Shown piece after piece: positions 1-6,679 of a DNA stretch of 14,739 bases. The stretch is from CAZNDN01 sp964571815 (lineage in GTDB: Bacteria > Fibrobacterota > Chitinivibrionia > Chitinivibrionales > WJKA01): the NCBI GenBank assembly GCA_964571815.1, contig CAZNDN010000103.1, positions 1-14,739 on the forward strand, given 5' to 3'. The notes beneath the pieces are model-generated. The model saw only the letters and a list, made by a program, of their open reading frames with translations, was not told the origin of the DNA and searched no databases. The position numbers and the translations under genes are program-made. Positions within the stretch are counted from its first letter, which is position 1; every line of letters starts with the position of its first letter.

Positions 1-295
1 GTGGAAATTCAGGTATGATGGAAGTTCTTGCCCTGAGTGAGACATCGGTAAGCCCAAATCGTCCATCCCTGCCCGTCGACTCAACAATTCCGTGTGAGTT
101 CAGGGACACACTGCAACCGGAAACAGGCTTCCCCTCCTCATTGACGATCTGACCCGTAATTGGTTCTGCTTTGCCTGAGCAAAAAAGTGAGAGCAGAAGC
201 ATGCCGGCTACCACGGTAACGCCGGGTGATATCATAAAAAGCGCGTGTGAAAAAACTGCCCCACAACAGGGAACATTTTGATTGACTCTCTTCAT
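1..295 (-). CDS. Partial exported protein with carboxypeptidase-regulatory-like domain
   Basis: The reading frame starts at the ATG at 295-293 and stays open to the left edge, so 98 residues are visible and the C-terminus is missing. GGAGG lies 5 nt before the start, a strong ribosome binding site. The N-terminus has basic residues and a hydrophobic stretch at about residues 25-40, then GKA-EP, a plausible signal peptidase I site. A cysteine at residue 39 (SLFC) sits where a lipobox would be, but Phe at -1 is not canonical, so lipoprotein status is doubtful. Residues 47-90 begin TGQIVNEEGKPVSG and continue to TGRDGRFGL. That pattern (G-x-V-x-D/E-x-x-G-x-P-V-x-G, then T-x-x-D-G-x-F) is typical of CarboxypepD_reg-like beta-sandwich domains on surface or periplasmic proteins. 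The specific function cannot be told from this fragment. It is transcribed away from the rest of the window. Confidence 0.75.
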   Translation of the reverse strand, partial: MKRVNQNVPCCGAVFSHALFMISPGVTVVAGMLLLSLFCSGKAEPITGQIVNEEGKPVSGCSVSLNSHGIVESTGRDGRFGLTDVSLRARTSIIPEFP

Positions 296-364
296 TCTTC
301 CCTCCGGATAGTTGCTGTTGAGCAGGTGCTATTTCCTTTCTTTTACAATTTATGTCCAATATGC

Positions 365-392
365 ATAATCCGCCATTACTATTTGCTGTCAG
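365..392 (-). promoter_or_regulatory. Candidate sigma-70 promoter for the exported protein
   Basis: On the minus strand, CTGACA (392-387) and GATTAT (370-365) are separated by 16 nt. They match the -35 and -10 consensus at 5/6 and 4/6. The start codon at 295 would lie about 60 nt downstream of the expected transcription start. The surrounding 330-428 stretch is markedly AT-richer than the rest of the window, as expected for a promoter region. This is consensus matching only. Confidence 0.25.
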
Positions 393-394
393 AA

Positions 395-422
395 TTGACG
401 TAAAGTGTTTTTCAAATATTAT
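395..422 (+). promoter_or_regulatory. Candidate plus-strand sigma-70 promoter
   Basis: TTGACG (395-400) and TATTAT (417-422) are 16 nt apart and match the consensus at 5/6 each. By sequence this is the best sigma-70-like match I noticed. It would transcribe rightward, antisense to the broken DUF362-like gene, where I see no convincing plus-strand gene. It may be a chance product of the AT-rich gap. Confidence 0.2.
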
Positions 423-1122
423 TTTAGCGCCGGAATGGCAAAGAAGCTTTCCAGGCAACCGGCGACCATGGCGACAGCCCGGCAGGAATGGCCGAGAATG
501 CAAGGGGCCTGGTGCTTGACTCCGACTTCTGATGCAGTCGTTCCTCCGCGGGTATCTTCGTGCCGCACGTGGGCGTCGCGGAGCAAGACAAGTTCGCCGT
601 TGGACCCTACCATGAAGCCTTCGCGGCAGGCAATGACCACTCTGGTCCACAATGCGCAGAGTTCATCGAGCCTGGTTGCACAGCTATGGAAGCAATCCAG
701 CAGTCTGTCGGGGCACTTCTGGTTCAGTCCGAGCGCACAGACGATGCCGGGAACCCCCAGGAGGTGCTTACGCTCCGTCACTCCCATAACGCAGAGGGCG
801 AACCAAAGGAAGGTGTGTGCAGGGGACAATGCCGGAAGTTTGGCGCATTCCTACCGCACATGCCCCGGGACGCACGAGGGGTGCCCTGAGAGAGAATGAG
901 CCCACCGAGACAGGGCCAAGCCTGTAGTTCGCACTCCACCAGCTCGCAGGCCCTGCTTCCAATTCCTATCTCTTCACCGAAGTAAATCTTGATCGACACC
1001 GGGGAGCCGGGCAAGACAGCCACCGGAAGGTCACTTTGCGCAAGGAGCCTCTCCATCTTCTCGGGTCGCGCCTCGATGGATTCGGTATCCTTCGCCGAGA
1101 CGTAGAATACGGGCGAAGCCAT
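419..1122 (-). pseudogene. Broken DUF362-like gene
   Basis: A start at 1122 (ATG) has a good ribosome binding site (GAGGAG, 6 nt upstream). The first ~50 residues begin MASPVFYVSAKD and reach VSIKIYFGEE. This fits the DUF362 family N-terminus: short beta strand, a 'LL..S.L' helix, then a '(A/S)IKxHFGEEGNT' strand, with Tyr here in place of His. The expected GNTG-x-(I/V)RP continuation is absent in frame, and the frame ends at 778. In another minus frame, codons ending at 419 have G/C-rich third positions. They encode a stretch (CREGFMVGSNGELVLLRDAHV) that could correspond to the family's 'xNGFT..GAPVIIADGL' segment. Family members are usually about 300-370 residues, with ferredoxin-type Cys motifs that are missing here. 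I read it as a gene decayed by indels and truncation. The N-terminal match is the firmer part; the downstream match is weak. The alternative is an unrelated short ORF of 114 codons (1122-778). Confidence 0.42.
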
Positions 1123-1273
1123 AAATTGCTCCTCTTTCACCGGAATGTGGTACGTCCGGTTCGGTGCTCTCGCGAGATCGAGCCTTGCCCGGGATGGAAA
1201 AGCAGGATTCGTGCACACCAGCGCGGCGACAGTCGCGATCCGGGAACGTGTTTGCCGGCCCGTAAAAAAGTGC

Positions 1274-1300
1274 TAAAGTTTTCCTCAAACATGCCGAAGT
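1274..1300 (+). promoter_or_regulatory. Sigma-28 (FliA) promoter of the flagellin gene
   Basis: TAAAGTTT (1274-1281) matches the sigma-28 -35 consensus at 8/8. An 11-nt spacer follows, exactly the preferred length. Then comes GCCGAAGT (1293-1300), which matches GCCGATAA at its first five positions. Transcription would start near 1307, about 50 nt before the flagellin start codon. Sigma-28 is the late-flagellar sigma factor held by FlgM until hook completion, so flagellin, and probably fliS, should be expressed late. Because no convincing terminator lies between them, the promoter probably serves both genes. Confidence 0.85.
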
Positions 1301-1357
1301 AATAAGTGGGGAAGGTATGAATGAGCAGCTCACGCGCAACACCAGGGAGGTGCACGC

Positions 1358-2200
1358 ATGCAGATTCGCGGCATGGGCGGAGCCGGGCTTGTACAGGGCC
1401 ACTACAGGACGGCGGGAGCCCTCAGGAAAACGAACAAGGCCCTCAGGAAGATTCTGGAGCAACTCTCTACCTCACAGAGGATTAACCGCGCGGCCGATGA
1501 CGCGGCGGGGTTAAGCATCTCCGAGCAGCTCCGCAGTCGTATCCGCGGATTCAAGGCGGCCTCACGCAACGTTGCCGACGCGTCCTCGGCCCTCACTATC
1601 GCCGAAGGAGCCGGGAGAGAAATCTCTGAAATGGTCCAGCGGCAGCGCGAACTTGCCGTCGCGGCGCGCAGCGACACGCTTACTGATGAACAGCGCCGCG
1701 GTCTGGACGCAGAGTATCAGCAGCTTACCGAAGAGATTACGCGGACTGCCGAATCGACGCAATTCAACACACAGGATGTAGCCTCGGGGCAGGGTCTTGC
1801 TTCGGGTAGTGCGCAGATACAGGCGGGGCCGGAAGCGGGTGATGCGGTTTCCATGCCGCGGGTTGATCTCCGAGCCGCTGCGCTCCAGGTCCAGGGTCAG
1901 TCGATTGCAACGGCAGCAGGCGCGGCGGACGCACTGACCGCGGCCGATCAGGCCCTGGACTCGCTCAATACGCAGAGAACAACGGTCGGGTCGATGGTGA
2001 ACCGATTCGAGCATACGGCAGCCAACCTGTCGGTGGCCGAAGTCAACACCCAGGCCGCGGAATCGGTTCTGCGGGATCAGGACATGGCAAAGGGGCTGTC
2101 GGAGCTGGTACGCCGGCAACTCTTGAGCCGAAGCGCCACGTCGGCCTTCGCGCGGTTCAGGGAAATCAGCTCCAATCACCTGCTCGGTCTGATGCAGTAG
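1358..2200 (+). CDS. fliC: Flagellin
   Basis: This encodes the flagellar filament subunit, exported through the flagellar type III apparatus and polymerised outside the cell. The protein has 280 residues. The N-terminal D0/D1 region carries RINRAADDAAGLSI at 41-54, the family hallmark, and QRQRELAV at 94-101, the conserved D1 segment that in other bacteria forms the TLR5-recognised surface. Residues 145-190 are the short hinge (GSAQIQAGPEAGD). C-terminal D1/D0 contains NTQAAESVLRDQDMA near 230-244 and ends SSNHLLGLMQ. No D2/D3 insert is present, so the filament surface is minimal. The start is fixed: AGGGAGGTG lies at 1344-1352 and an in-frame stop at 1322 rules out earlier starts. It lies behind a sigma-28 promoter, with fliS 60 bp downstream. 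Relative to well-known flagellins, the first 35 residues are Gly/Arg-rich and the usual LSSGLRIN is LSTSQRIN. Confidence 0.95.
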   Translation: MQIRGMGGAGLVQGHYRTAGALRKTNKALRKILEQLSTSQRINRAADDAAGLSISEQLRSRIRGFKAASRNVADASSALTIAEGAGREISEMVQRQRELAVAARSDTLTDEQRRGLDAEYQQLTEEITRTAESTQFNTQDVASGQGLASGSAQIQAGPEAGDAVSMPRVDLRAAALQVQGQSIATAAGAADALTAADQALDSLNTQRTTVGSMVNRFEHTAANLSVAEVNTQAAESVLRDQDMAKGLSELVRRQLLSRSATSAFARFREISSNHLLGLMQ

Positions 2201-2260
2201 CCGCGGCCGGCGCCGGACTGCGGAAAGGGTGGGGAACGTGCGCGGGCACCGGGGAAAACC

Positions 2261-2608
2261 ATGAAACGAGCACTTCCAGAGATCGCCGGGTACTACTCAC
2301 GGATGCAGATTCTGACTGCATCGCGGCCGAAAACGATTTGCATGCTGCACGAGGTCTGCCTCAGCCGGATTCTCCGGGCACGCACCGACCGGCGGAACCG
2401 GACACGCTCTCTGAACAATGCGCAAAACATTCTCGTGCAGCTCCAGGCCGCGCTCAACACCGGCGACAACCTTGGGCAAAGCCTTTTTCTGCTCTATGAC
2501 TATTGCTACATCCAGCTCGAAATCGGCACCGACGAGGCGTGTGACAATGCCGTCGAAATACTTGCCGATCTGCGTACGGCGCTGGCCATGCTGCTGAAGA
2601 CGATGTAG
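2261..2608 (+). CDS. fliS: Flagellar export chaperone FliS
   Basis: FliS is a small cytoplasmic chaperone that binds the disordered C-terminal D0 helix of flagellin, prevents premature polymerisation and delivers it to the export gate. The 115-residue protein is mostly helical. It shows the family pattern: Y11-Y12 followed by a QxLTAS segment at 16-21 (counterpart of the Y-x-x-x-x-V-x-TAS-P-E opening), then a helix with ICMLHEVCLSR, an LNNAQNILVQLQAALN helix, a YDYCYIQL helix and a final LADLRTALAMLL helix. The usual acidic residue after TASP is replaced (ASRPKT), and it has more cysteines than typical. Identification rests on this helical pattern plus its place directly after flagellin. The start has only a weak GGGGA ribosome binding site, and 60 bp separate it from fliC, consistent with co-transcription. 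Confidence 0.85.
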   Translation: MKRALPEIAGYYSRMQILTASRPKTICMLHEVCLSRILRARTDRRNRTRSLNNAQNILVQLQAALNTGDNLGQSLFLLYDYCYIQLEIGTDEACDNAVEILADLRTALAMLLKTM

Positions 2609-2620
2609 CCTCGTTTCCTT

Positions 2621-2640
2621 CGGTTCTGTTTCACGGACCG
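2621..2640 (+). terminator. Weak hairpin after fliS
   Basis: CGGTTC (2621-2626) can pair with GGACCG (2635-2640), six pairs with one G-U, over an 8-nt loop. Only a short T run follows (ACTTTTCC). It sits 13 bp after the fliS stop, where a terminator would be expected, but the stem is weak. Confidence 0.22.
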
Positions 2641-2720
2641 GATACTTTTCCGTGCGTCATGGGTGGTTTCCTTTCCTCGTCCCGATCGGGCATCCGCCTC
2701 CCGGCCTCCACGGTGGAATC

Positions 2721-2749
2721 GTGACCGGTTCCGCATCGTGATCTATTTT
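2721..2749 (+). promoter_or_regulatory. Candidate promoter for dinG-lptE
   Basis: GTGACC (2721-2726) and TATTTT (2744-2749) are separated by 17 nt. Each matches the sigma-70 elements at 4/6. The position in the 258-bp gap between fliS and the helicase gene is suitable, and the start codon is about 110 nt downstream. The evidence is consensus matching only. Confidence 0.25.
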
Positions 2750-2841
2750 GGTTACTGCTCAAGGAGTCTCTGAGTTTGTCCTGAGGAGGCACCTGTGTTG
2801 TTGCCTGACACCACTTCCTTGTAACGCCGTCTCCAAATCAC

Positions 2842-2855
2842 GAGAGCCGGCTCTC
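2842..2855. repeat. 14-bp perfect palindrome just before the dinG start
   Basis: GAGAGCCGGCTCTC is a perfect inverted repeat with no spacer, ending 11 bp before the helicase start codon. It has no T run, so it is not a typical terminator. It occupies the place of a ribosome binding site and could be an operator for a dimeric regulator or a translational element. It could also be chance in GC-rich DNA. Confidence 0.35.
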
Positions 2856-2866
2856 CGGGTCAGACC

Positions 2867-5776
2867 ATGCCACGATTGTCCGATCTGCTCGATAACGACG
2901 ATACCCGACGGCACCTGAAACGTCTTGGTGGATCAACGCCCCGCAAGCGCTCAATGCGGGAGGGGCCGGTGCGTCGCGGCGGCGCCGGGGCAATACCGGA
3001 TTTCGTCGCGGTCGACTGCGAGACCACCGGACTGGACCACAGACGTGATCGGATCATCGAAGTGGCCGCCATCAAATATGAAGCCGGGAAAGAGGCACGG
3101 CGGTTCTCTTCGCTGGTCAATCCCGACCGTGGAGTACCTCCGCGGATCAGCGAACTGACCGGGATTACCGACGCGGATCTTGAGGACGCCCCGGCGTTTT
3201 CCCGGCTGGCCGGTGACCTGTCGGCCTTTATCGGCACTGCCCCCGTATGCGGCCACCAGGTCGAATTCGACGTATCATTCCTCAATGAAGAGTTCAAGCG
3301 CCTGTCGCTGCCGATTCTGAAAAACCAGCGGCTGGATACGGCCCTGCTTTCCCGTCTGCTGCTGCCGAAACTCTCCGCTTATTCTTTGTCGCACGTGGCC
3401 GGGGAAATCGGCCACGAAATCGGATCGGCACATCGCGCGGCGGATGATGCTCGAGCCTCGGCGGAGGTAGCGATTGCACTCCTGCCGCGCATACGGGAGA
3501 TTTCCGGACCGATTCTCGCTCACCTCGCACGATTCGCTCCGCCTTCACTGCTCAAGCGTATTCTGTCCCGATCGACCCCCGGCGTTCATGGTCCCGACCA
3601 ACGGCCGCTGTTTCGCTCCCTGCCGCCCGCCGGGGAGAAACTCTCGGAACCGGAAGAATACGAGCCGGTTGCGACGAAGGAGGTTCAAGGACTATTCGAG
3701 GATAAGGGCGGCATTTCGGGGGTCATGTCCGGCTTTGCACCGCGAGAAGCCCAGACGCGCATGTCGCGAGAGGTAACCGAGGCTCTGCGCAATCAGACCG
3801 TCCTCCTGGCCGAGGCGGGTACGGGTATCGGAAAGTCTCTGGCCTACCTGATACCCGCCGCGCTGTTTGCCCTGAGAAACCACTCTCGCGTCATTGTTTC
3901 CACGCACACACGGAATCTTCAAGACCAGCTTGTTTCAAAAGACCTTCCCATCGTCAAGCGCGCGCTCTCGGGACGTGTCACCTTCGCGTTACTTAAAGGC
4001 CGGGGCAACTACCTCTGCAAACACCGGTTCGAGCGACTACTGGCAGGCACGCTGGGCAATCTCTCCCGCCGGGAGAGGCTCGGCCTGCTGCCGCTGATCC
4101 GATGGGCCGGGGAGACATCGACGGGAGACATCGAGGAACAAAATCAGTTCAACCGGAAGTGGTTCGCCAAGGTGTGGAACCTCGTTTCGGCCGATTCGCA
4201 CGACTGCCTGGGCGGGAAGTGTCCGTTGCAGGAAGTCTGTTTTGTTCAGCATGCTCGAAGGAAAGCGCTCGGCTCTCATCTCGTCGTAATCAATCACGCA
4301 CTTTTCTTTTCCGACGTGTGCGCGGAGTCGCCGTTTCTCGGCCCCGTCGGGCCGATAGTCTTTGACGAAGCGCATCATCTCCAGTCGTGCGGTCACCGGT
4401 TCCTTCGTACCGAGGTAGACACCAGCCGCCTCAATCTGTATATCGATACTATCACGAACCTGGCGCAGGCTCTTGAGCGAAGCCGCGATGGTGAAGGCTG
4501 GGCGCAGTGGGCAAAACGTTTCAAGGCTCCGCTGCGGAAGCTCCGGAAATACACCCCGGACTTCGGTCGGGAACTGGGAGGGTGGGCTCGAAGCCGAAGC
4601 AGGGACAATGACATGTACCAGGTTCGGTACGGCTCCGACGAGATCGAACATCTCGGCGCCCTGGGCGGCATTCGCATCGTTCTGAATGAGCTTCGGGATA
4701 TCCTCCGCGAAGTATCTCATGCTTCCGAGTCGACAGGCAACGCTGAGCGAGACCGCTGTGCCAATGAGATCTCATCGTGCGAACAACTGACCTCCCAGCT
4801 CAGGGCGGACCTGGCCTATACCGCCGCCGGCCGGACCGAAGACCACGTTTTCTGGGTTGAAGGCAGCCATCGCAAGGGATGGGCCAAGCTCTGCGGAGTA
4901 CCTCTTGACATCGCGTCCCTGCTTGAGCAGATATGGGAGCGGAGGAGCCGGGCACTCGTGTTCACATCGGCCACCCTGACCGTGGGAGGCAACTCCGAGT
5001 ACTTCTTTACCAAGCTTGGCCTCTCCGGCACGCAACGGGACCGTACAACAGCCGCCGTTTTCCCCGCACCGTTTAAAGAATCACAGTCTTTCAGAGCCGC
5101 TGTTCCTTCGTCGCCCAACCCCGATGAGCCGGAGTTCGCGGGATACCTGGCCTCAACCCTAACACGACTTGTCGGAGAATGCGGCAAGAATACGCTCGTG
5201 CTTTTCACCTCCCATGCCATGCTGCGAACCGTGTATTCGCTCTTACGAACGAACCCCATGCTCCCGGCATCACGGCTTCTCGCCCAGGGCATCTCCGGGA
5301 ACCGTTACGCCGTTCTAAGCCGTTTCCGCGCCTCGCGCGGGTGCCTTCTGCTGGGTACGGACAGTTTCTGGGAAGGTGTCGATGCCGCCGGAGAAGAATG
5401 TGAGATTGTCGTTGTCGCTCGTCTGCCGTTTCCGGTACCCACGCATCCCCTGACTCAGGCAATCGCCGGGATGCACGAGGCGAGATACGGAGAATCGTTC
5501 ACCACATACTCGGTACCGGAAGCCGTGATCAAGTTCCGGCAGGGAATCGGGAGGCTGATTCGAAGTCCACGTGACCGGGGAGCCCTGATCATCCTGGACC
5601 GCCGCATAGTTGCCAAATCGTATGGAGCACCTTTCATCAAGTCGCTCAGCGGCCCTTTGGTCAAATGCGGGGATATCGACGACCTCGTGGGAAGCGTCAA
5701 CCGATTTCTCGACACAGCCGTGCCGGAGGACGGACCTGAGGAAAGGATACGCTATGTACCGCTCGACGACGTATAG
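2867..5776 (+). CDS. dinG: DinG-type superfamily 2 helicase fused to a DEDDh 3'-5' exonuclease
   Basis: Predicted cytoplasmic DNA repair/replication enzyme of 969 residues. Residues 44-205 are a DnaQ-like exonuclease with all DEDDh residues visible: D50 and E52 in DCETTG, D135 in GHQVEFDVSF, H189 and D194 in HRAADDA. Residues ~290-930 are an XPD/DinG-family helicase. It has Walker A AEAGTGIGKS (315-324, K323) and DEAHH (500-504). Motif V lies in the GTDSFWEGVD region near 830-839, and motif VI is QGIGRLIR (892-899). Cysteines C384, C447, C452 and C458 lie between Walker A and DEAHH. Their last three are spaced x4 and x5, as in the 4Fe-4S cluster site of E. coli DinG, so a cluster is expected. 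The start lacks a clear ribosome binding site, but an in-frame stop at 2822 leaves no better upstream choice; Met30 is the only alternative before the exonuclease. Its 3' end overlaps lptE by 23 bp. Confidence 0.93.
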   Translation: MPRLSDLLDNDDTRRHLKRLGGSTPRKRSMREGPVRRGGAGAIPDFVAVDCETTGLDHRRDRIIEVAAIKYEAGKEARRFSSLVNPDRGVPPRISELTGITDADLEDAPAFSRLAGDLSAFIGTAPVCGHQVEFDVSFLNEEFKRLSLPILKNQRLDTALLSRLLLPKLSAYSLSHVAGEIGHEIGSAHRAADDARASAEVAIALLPRIREISGPILAHLARFAPPSLLKRILSRSTPGVHGPDQRPLFRSLPPAGEKLSEPEEYEPVATKEVQGLFEDKGGISGVMSGFAPREAQTRMSREVTEALRNQTVLLAEAGTGIGKSLAYLIPAALFALRNHSRVIVSTHTRNLQDQLVSKDLPIVKRALSGRVTFALLKGRGNYLCKHRFERLLAGTLGNLSRRERLGLLPLIRWAGETSTGDIEEQNQFNRKWFAKVWNLVSADSHDCLGGKCPLQEVCFVQHARRKALGSHLVVINHALFFSDVCAESPFLGPVGPIVFDEAHHLQSCGHRFLRTEVDTSRLNLYIDTITNLAQALERSRDGEGWAQWAKRFKAPLRKLRKYTPDFGRELGGWARSRSRDNDMYQVRYGSDEIEHLGALGGIRIVLNELRDILREVSHASESTGNAERDRCANEISSCEQLTSQLRADLAYTAAGRTEDHVFWVEGSHRKGWAKLCGVPLDIASLLEQIWERRSRALVFTSATLTVGGNSEYFFTKLGLSGTQRDRTTAAVFPAPFKESQSFRAAVPSSPNPDEPEFAGYLASTLTRLVGECGKNTLVLFTSHAMLRTVYSLLRTNPMLPASRLLAQGISGNRYAVLSRFRASRGCLLLGTDSFWEGVDAAGEECEIVVVARLPFPVPTHPLTQAIAGMHEARYGESFTTYSVPEAVIKFRQGIGRLIRSPRDRGALIILDRRIVAKSYGAPFIKSLSGPLVKCGDIDDLVGSVNRFLDTAVPEDGPEERIRYVPLDDV

Positions 5777-6269
5777 CCCGCGAAGAGTGCTGCCCGGGCT
5801 GCTCCTGCCGGTGATTCTTCAATGCGGAGTGTACACCTTCTCCGGTTCCTCGCTGCCGGGCCATCTCAAGACCGTCGACATACCGCTGTTTGTCAACGAA
5901 TCGCAGGAGCCGGAAATCGCCGAAGCTCTCACCGACAGGATCAACAGGGAAGTGCTCTCGACCGACCTGCTGCGGATTGTCTCCTCGAGCGGAGACGCGA
6001 CTATCAACGGCACGGTCGTGCGCTACTCGCATGAGCCTCATACGTTCGGGCGAGCGGGCGTCAGAGAAGTGGACGTCAGCGAATATATCGTGAAAGTAAC
6101 CGTAGACATCCTCTTCAAGGACAACAAGAAAGACAAGGCTATCTACGAAGGCAGGATTGTCGGCGAGGGCATCTACGATTTTGCCGATGAGGAAGAGGAG
6201 GCGGGCAAACGGCGAGCACTCGATCACGCTGCCGACCAGATCATCCAAAACTCCGTCCAGAGCTGGTAG
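5754..6269 (+). CDS. lptE: LptE-like LPS-assembly lipoprotein
   Basis: Probably the outer-membrane lipoprotein that plugs LptD during lipopolysaccharide insertion. The protein has 171 residues, in the usual LptE size range. A basic N-terminus and hydrophobic core (residues 12-23) lead to C24 in ILQCGVYTFSG. The CG-x-Y-(S/T)FSGSSLPxHLKTVxIPLF opening is typical of LptE in FCB-type bacteria. It is followed by EIAEALTDRINREVL helix and beta strands such as DATINGTVVRYS and a C-terminal helix (RRALDHAADQIIQ). Gln at -1 of the lipobox is atypical (Gly, Ala or Ser expected). The start has AAAGGA 6 nt upstream and lies inside the end of the helicase gene in a different frame, implying translational coupling. 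No lptD is visible here. It could instead be another lipoprotein with the same fold. Confidence 0.78.
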   Translation: MYRSTTYSPRRVLPGLLLPVILQCGVYTFSGSSLPGHLKTVDIPLFVNESQEPEIAEALTDRINREVLSTDLLRIVSSSGDATINGTVVRYSHEPHTFGRAGVREVDVSEYIVKVTVDILFKDNKKDKAIYEGRIVGEGIYDFADEEEEAGKRRALDHAADQIIQNSVQSW

Positions 6270-6308
6270 GTGCCGTTGTGCGCGGCAGCCGCATCCTTCG
6301 CGGCACCT
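6268..6308 (+). terminator. Hairpin at the lptE stop codon
   Basis: AGGTGCCG (6268-6275) pairs perfectly with CGGCACCT (6301-6308). An inner hairpin, GCGG (6282-6285) with CCGC (6289-6292), can stack inside the loop. The structure begins within the lptE stop codon. TTCTATAG lies at its 3' edge rather than a true T tract, so it may be a weak intrinsic terminator or an mRNA 3'-end stabiliser. Confidence 0.4.
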
Positions 6309-6679
6309 TCTATAGCGCCCATACCCATTTCATGACCGGTACTTTCGGAAAGAGGACGCTCATACGGGCCTGATCATCGGTTCACAGCTCCTGGTTTTCC
6401 GAACCGTCACGCACGCAACCGCCATTCTCACCGCCGCGGAGCTCCCGGGTCGCAACCATGCCCTTCGGCCTCCCCGGACTCATCGGCGGAATCCATGAAA
6501 GGCGGACGGATTCATGTATTTTTGAGATGGTTAGCGCTCGGTTGCCTACACTTCGATCCGCGCCGTCGATGGTAGTGGAGCAACCCGTGGACGGGAGCAC
6601 TGCCGCCGCACGTATCCGAGAAAGCGGCGGCTTCAGCGATGCATCCGGTTACAGCACCAATCTTTTCGGGCAGGGAACC
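6309..6679. other. Gap between lptE and dapF without a convincing gene
   Basis: About 370 bp. Both strands have short open frames, but none resembles a known protein or has a good ribosome binding site. The frame of dapF is open back to an ATG at 6458, but that extension looks non-coding. Two overlapping promoter-like matches are present on the plus strand. ATGAAA (6495-6500) is 16 nt from TATTTT (6517-6522), and TTGAGA (6522-6527) is 19 nt from TACACT (6547-6552). Either would leave a dapF leader of about 120-150 nt. I see no riboswitch fold that I can name. Confidence 0.4.

Noticed and set aside
401..430. TAAAGTGT at 401 as a second sigma-28 promoter
   Set aside because: No GCCGATAA-like element at 11 nt; the nearest GC-rich match is about 20 nt away.
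405..899. Plus-strand open frames (405-899 and 560-889) in the left gap
   Set aside because: No ribosome binding site or recognisable family; third-position composition is less coding-like than the opposing minus frame.
1031..1462. Minus-strand open frame across the sigma-28 promoter and flagellin start
   Set aside because: No family resemblance, and it overlaps a well-supported promoter and gene.
6458..6679. Upstream extension of dapF to the ATG at 6458
   Set aside because: It adds 74 residues unlike DapF, and the family start fits 6680 exactly.
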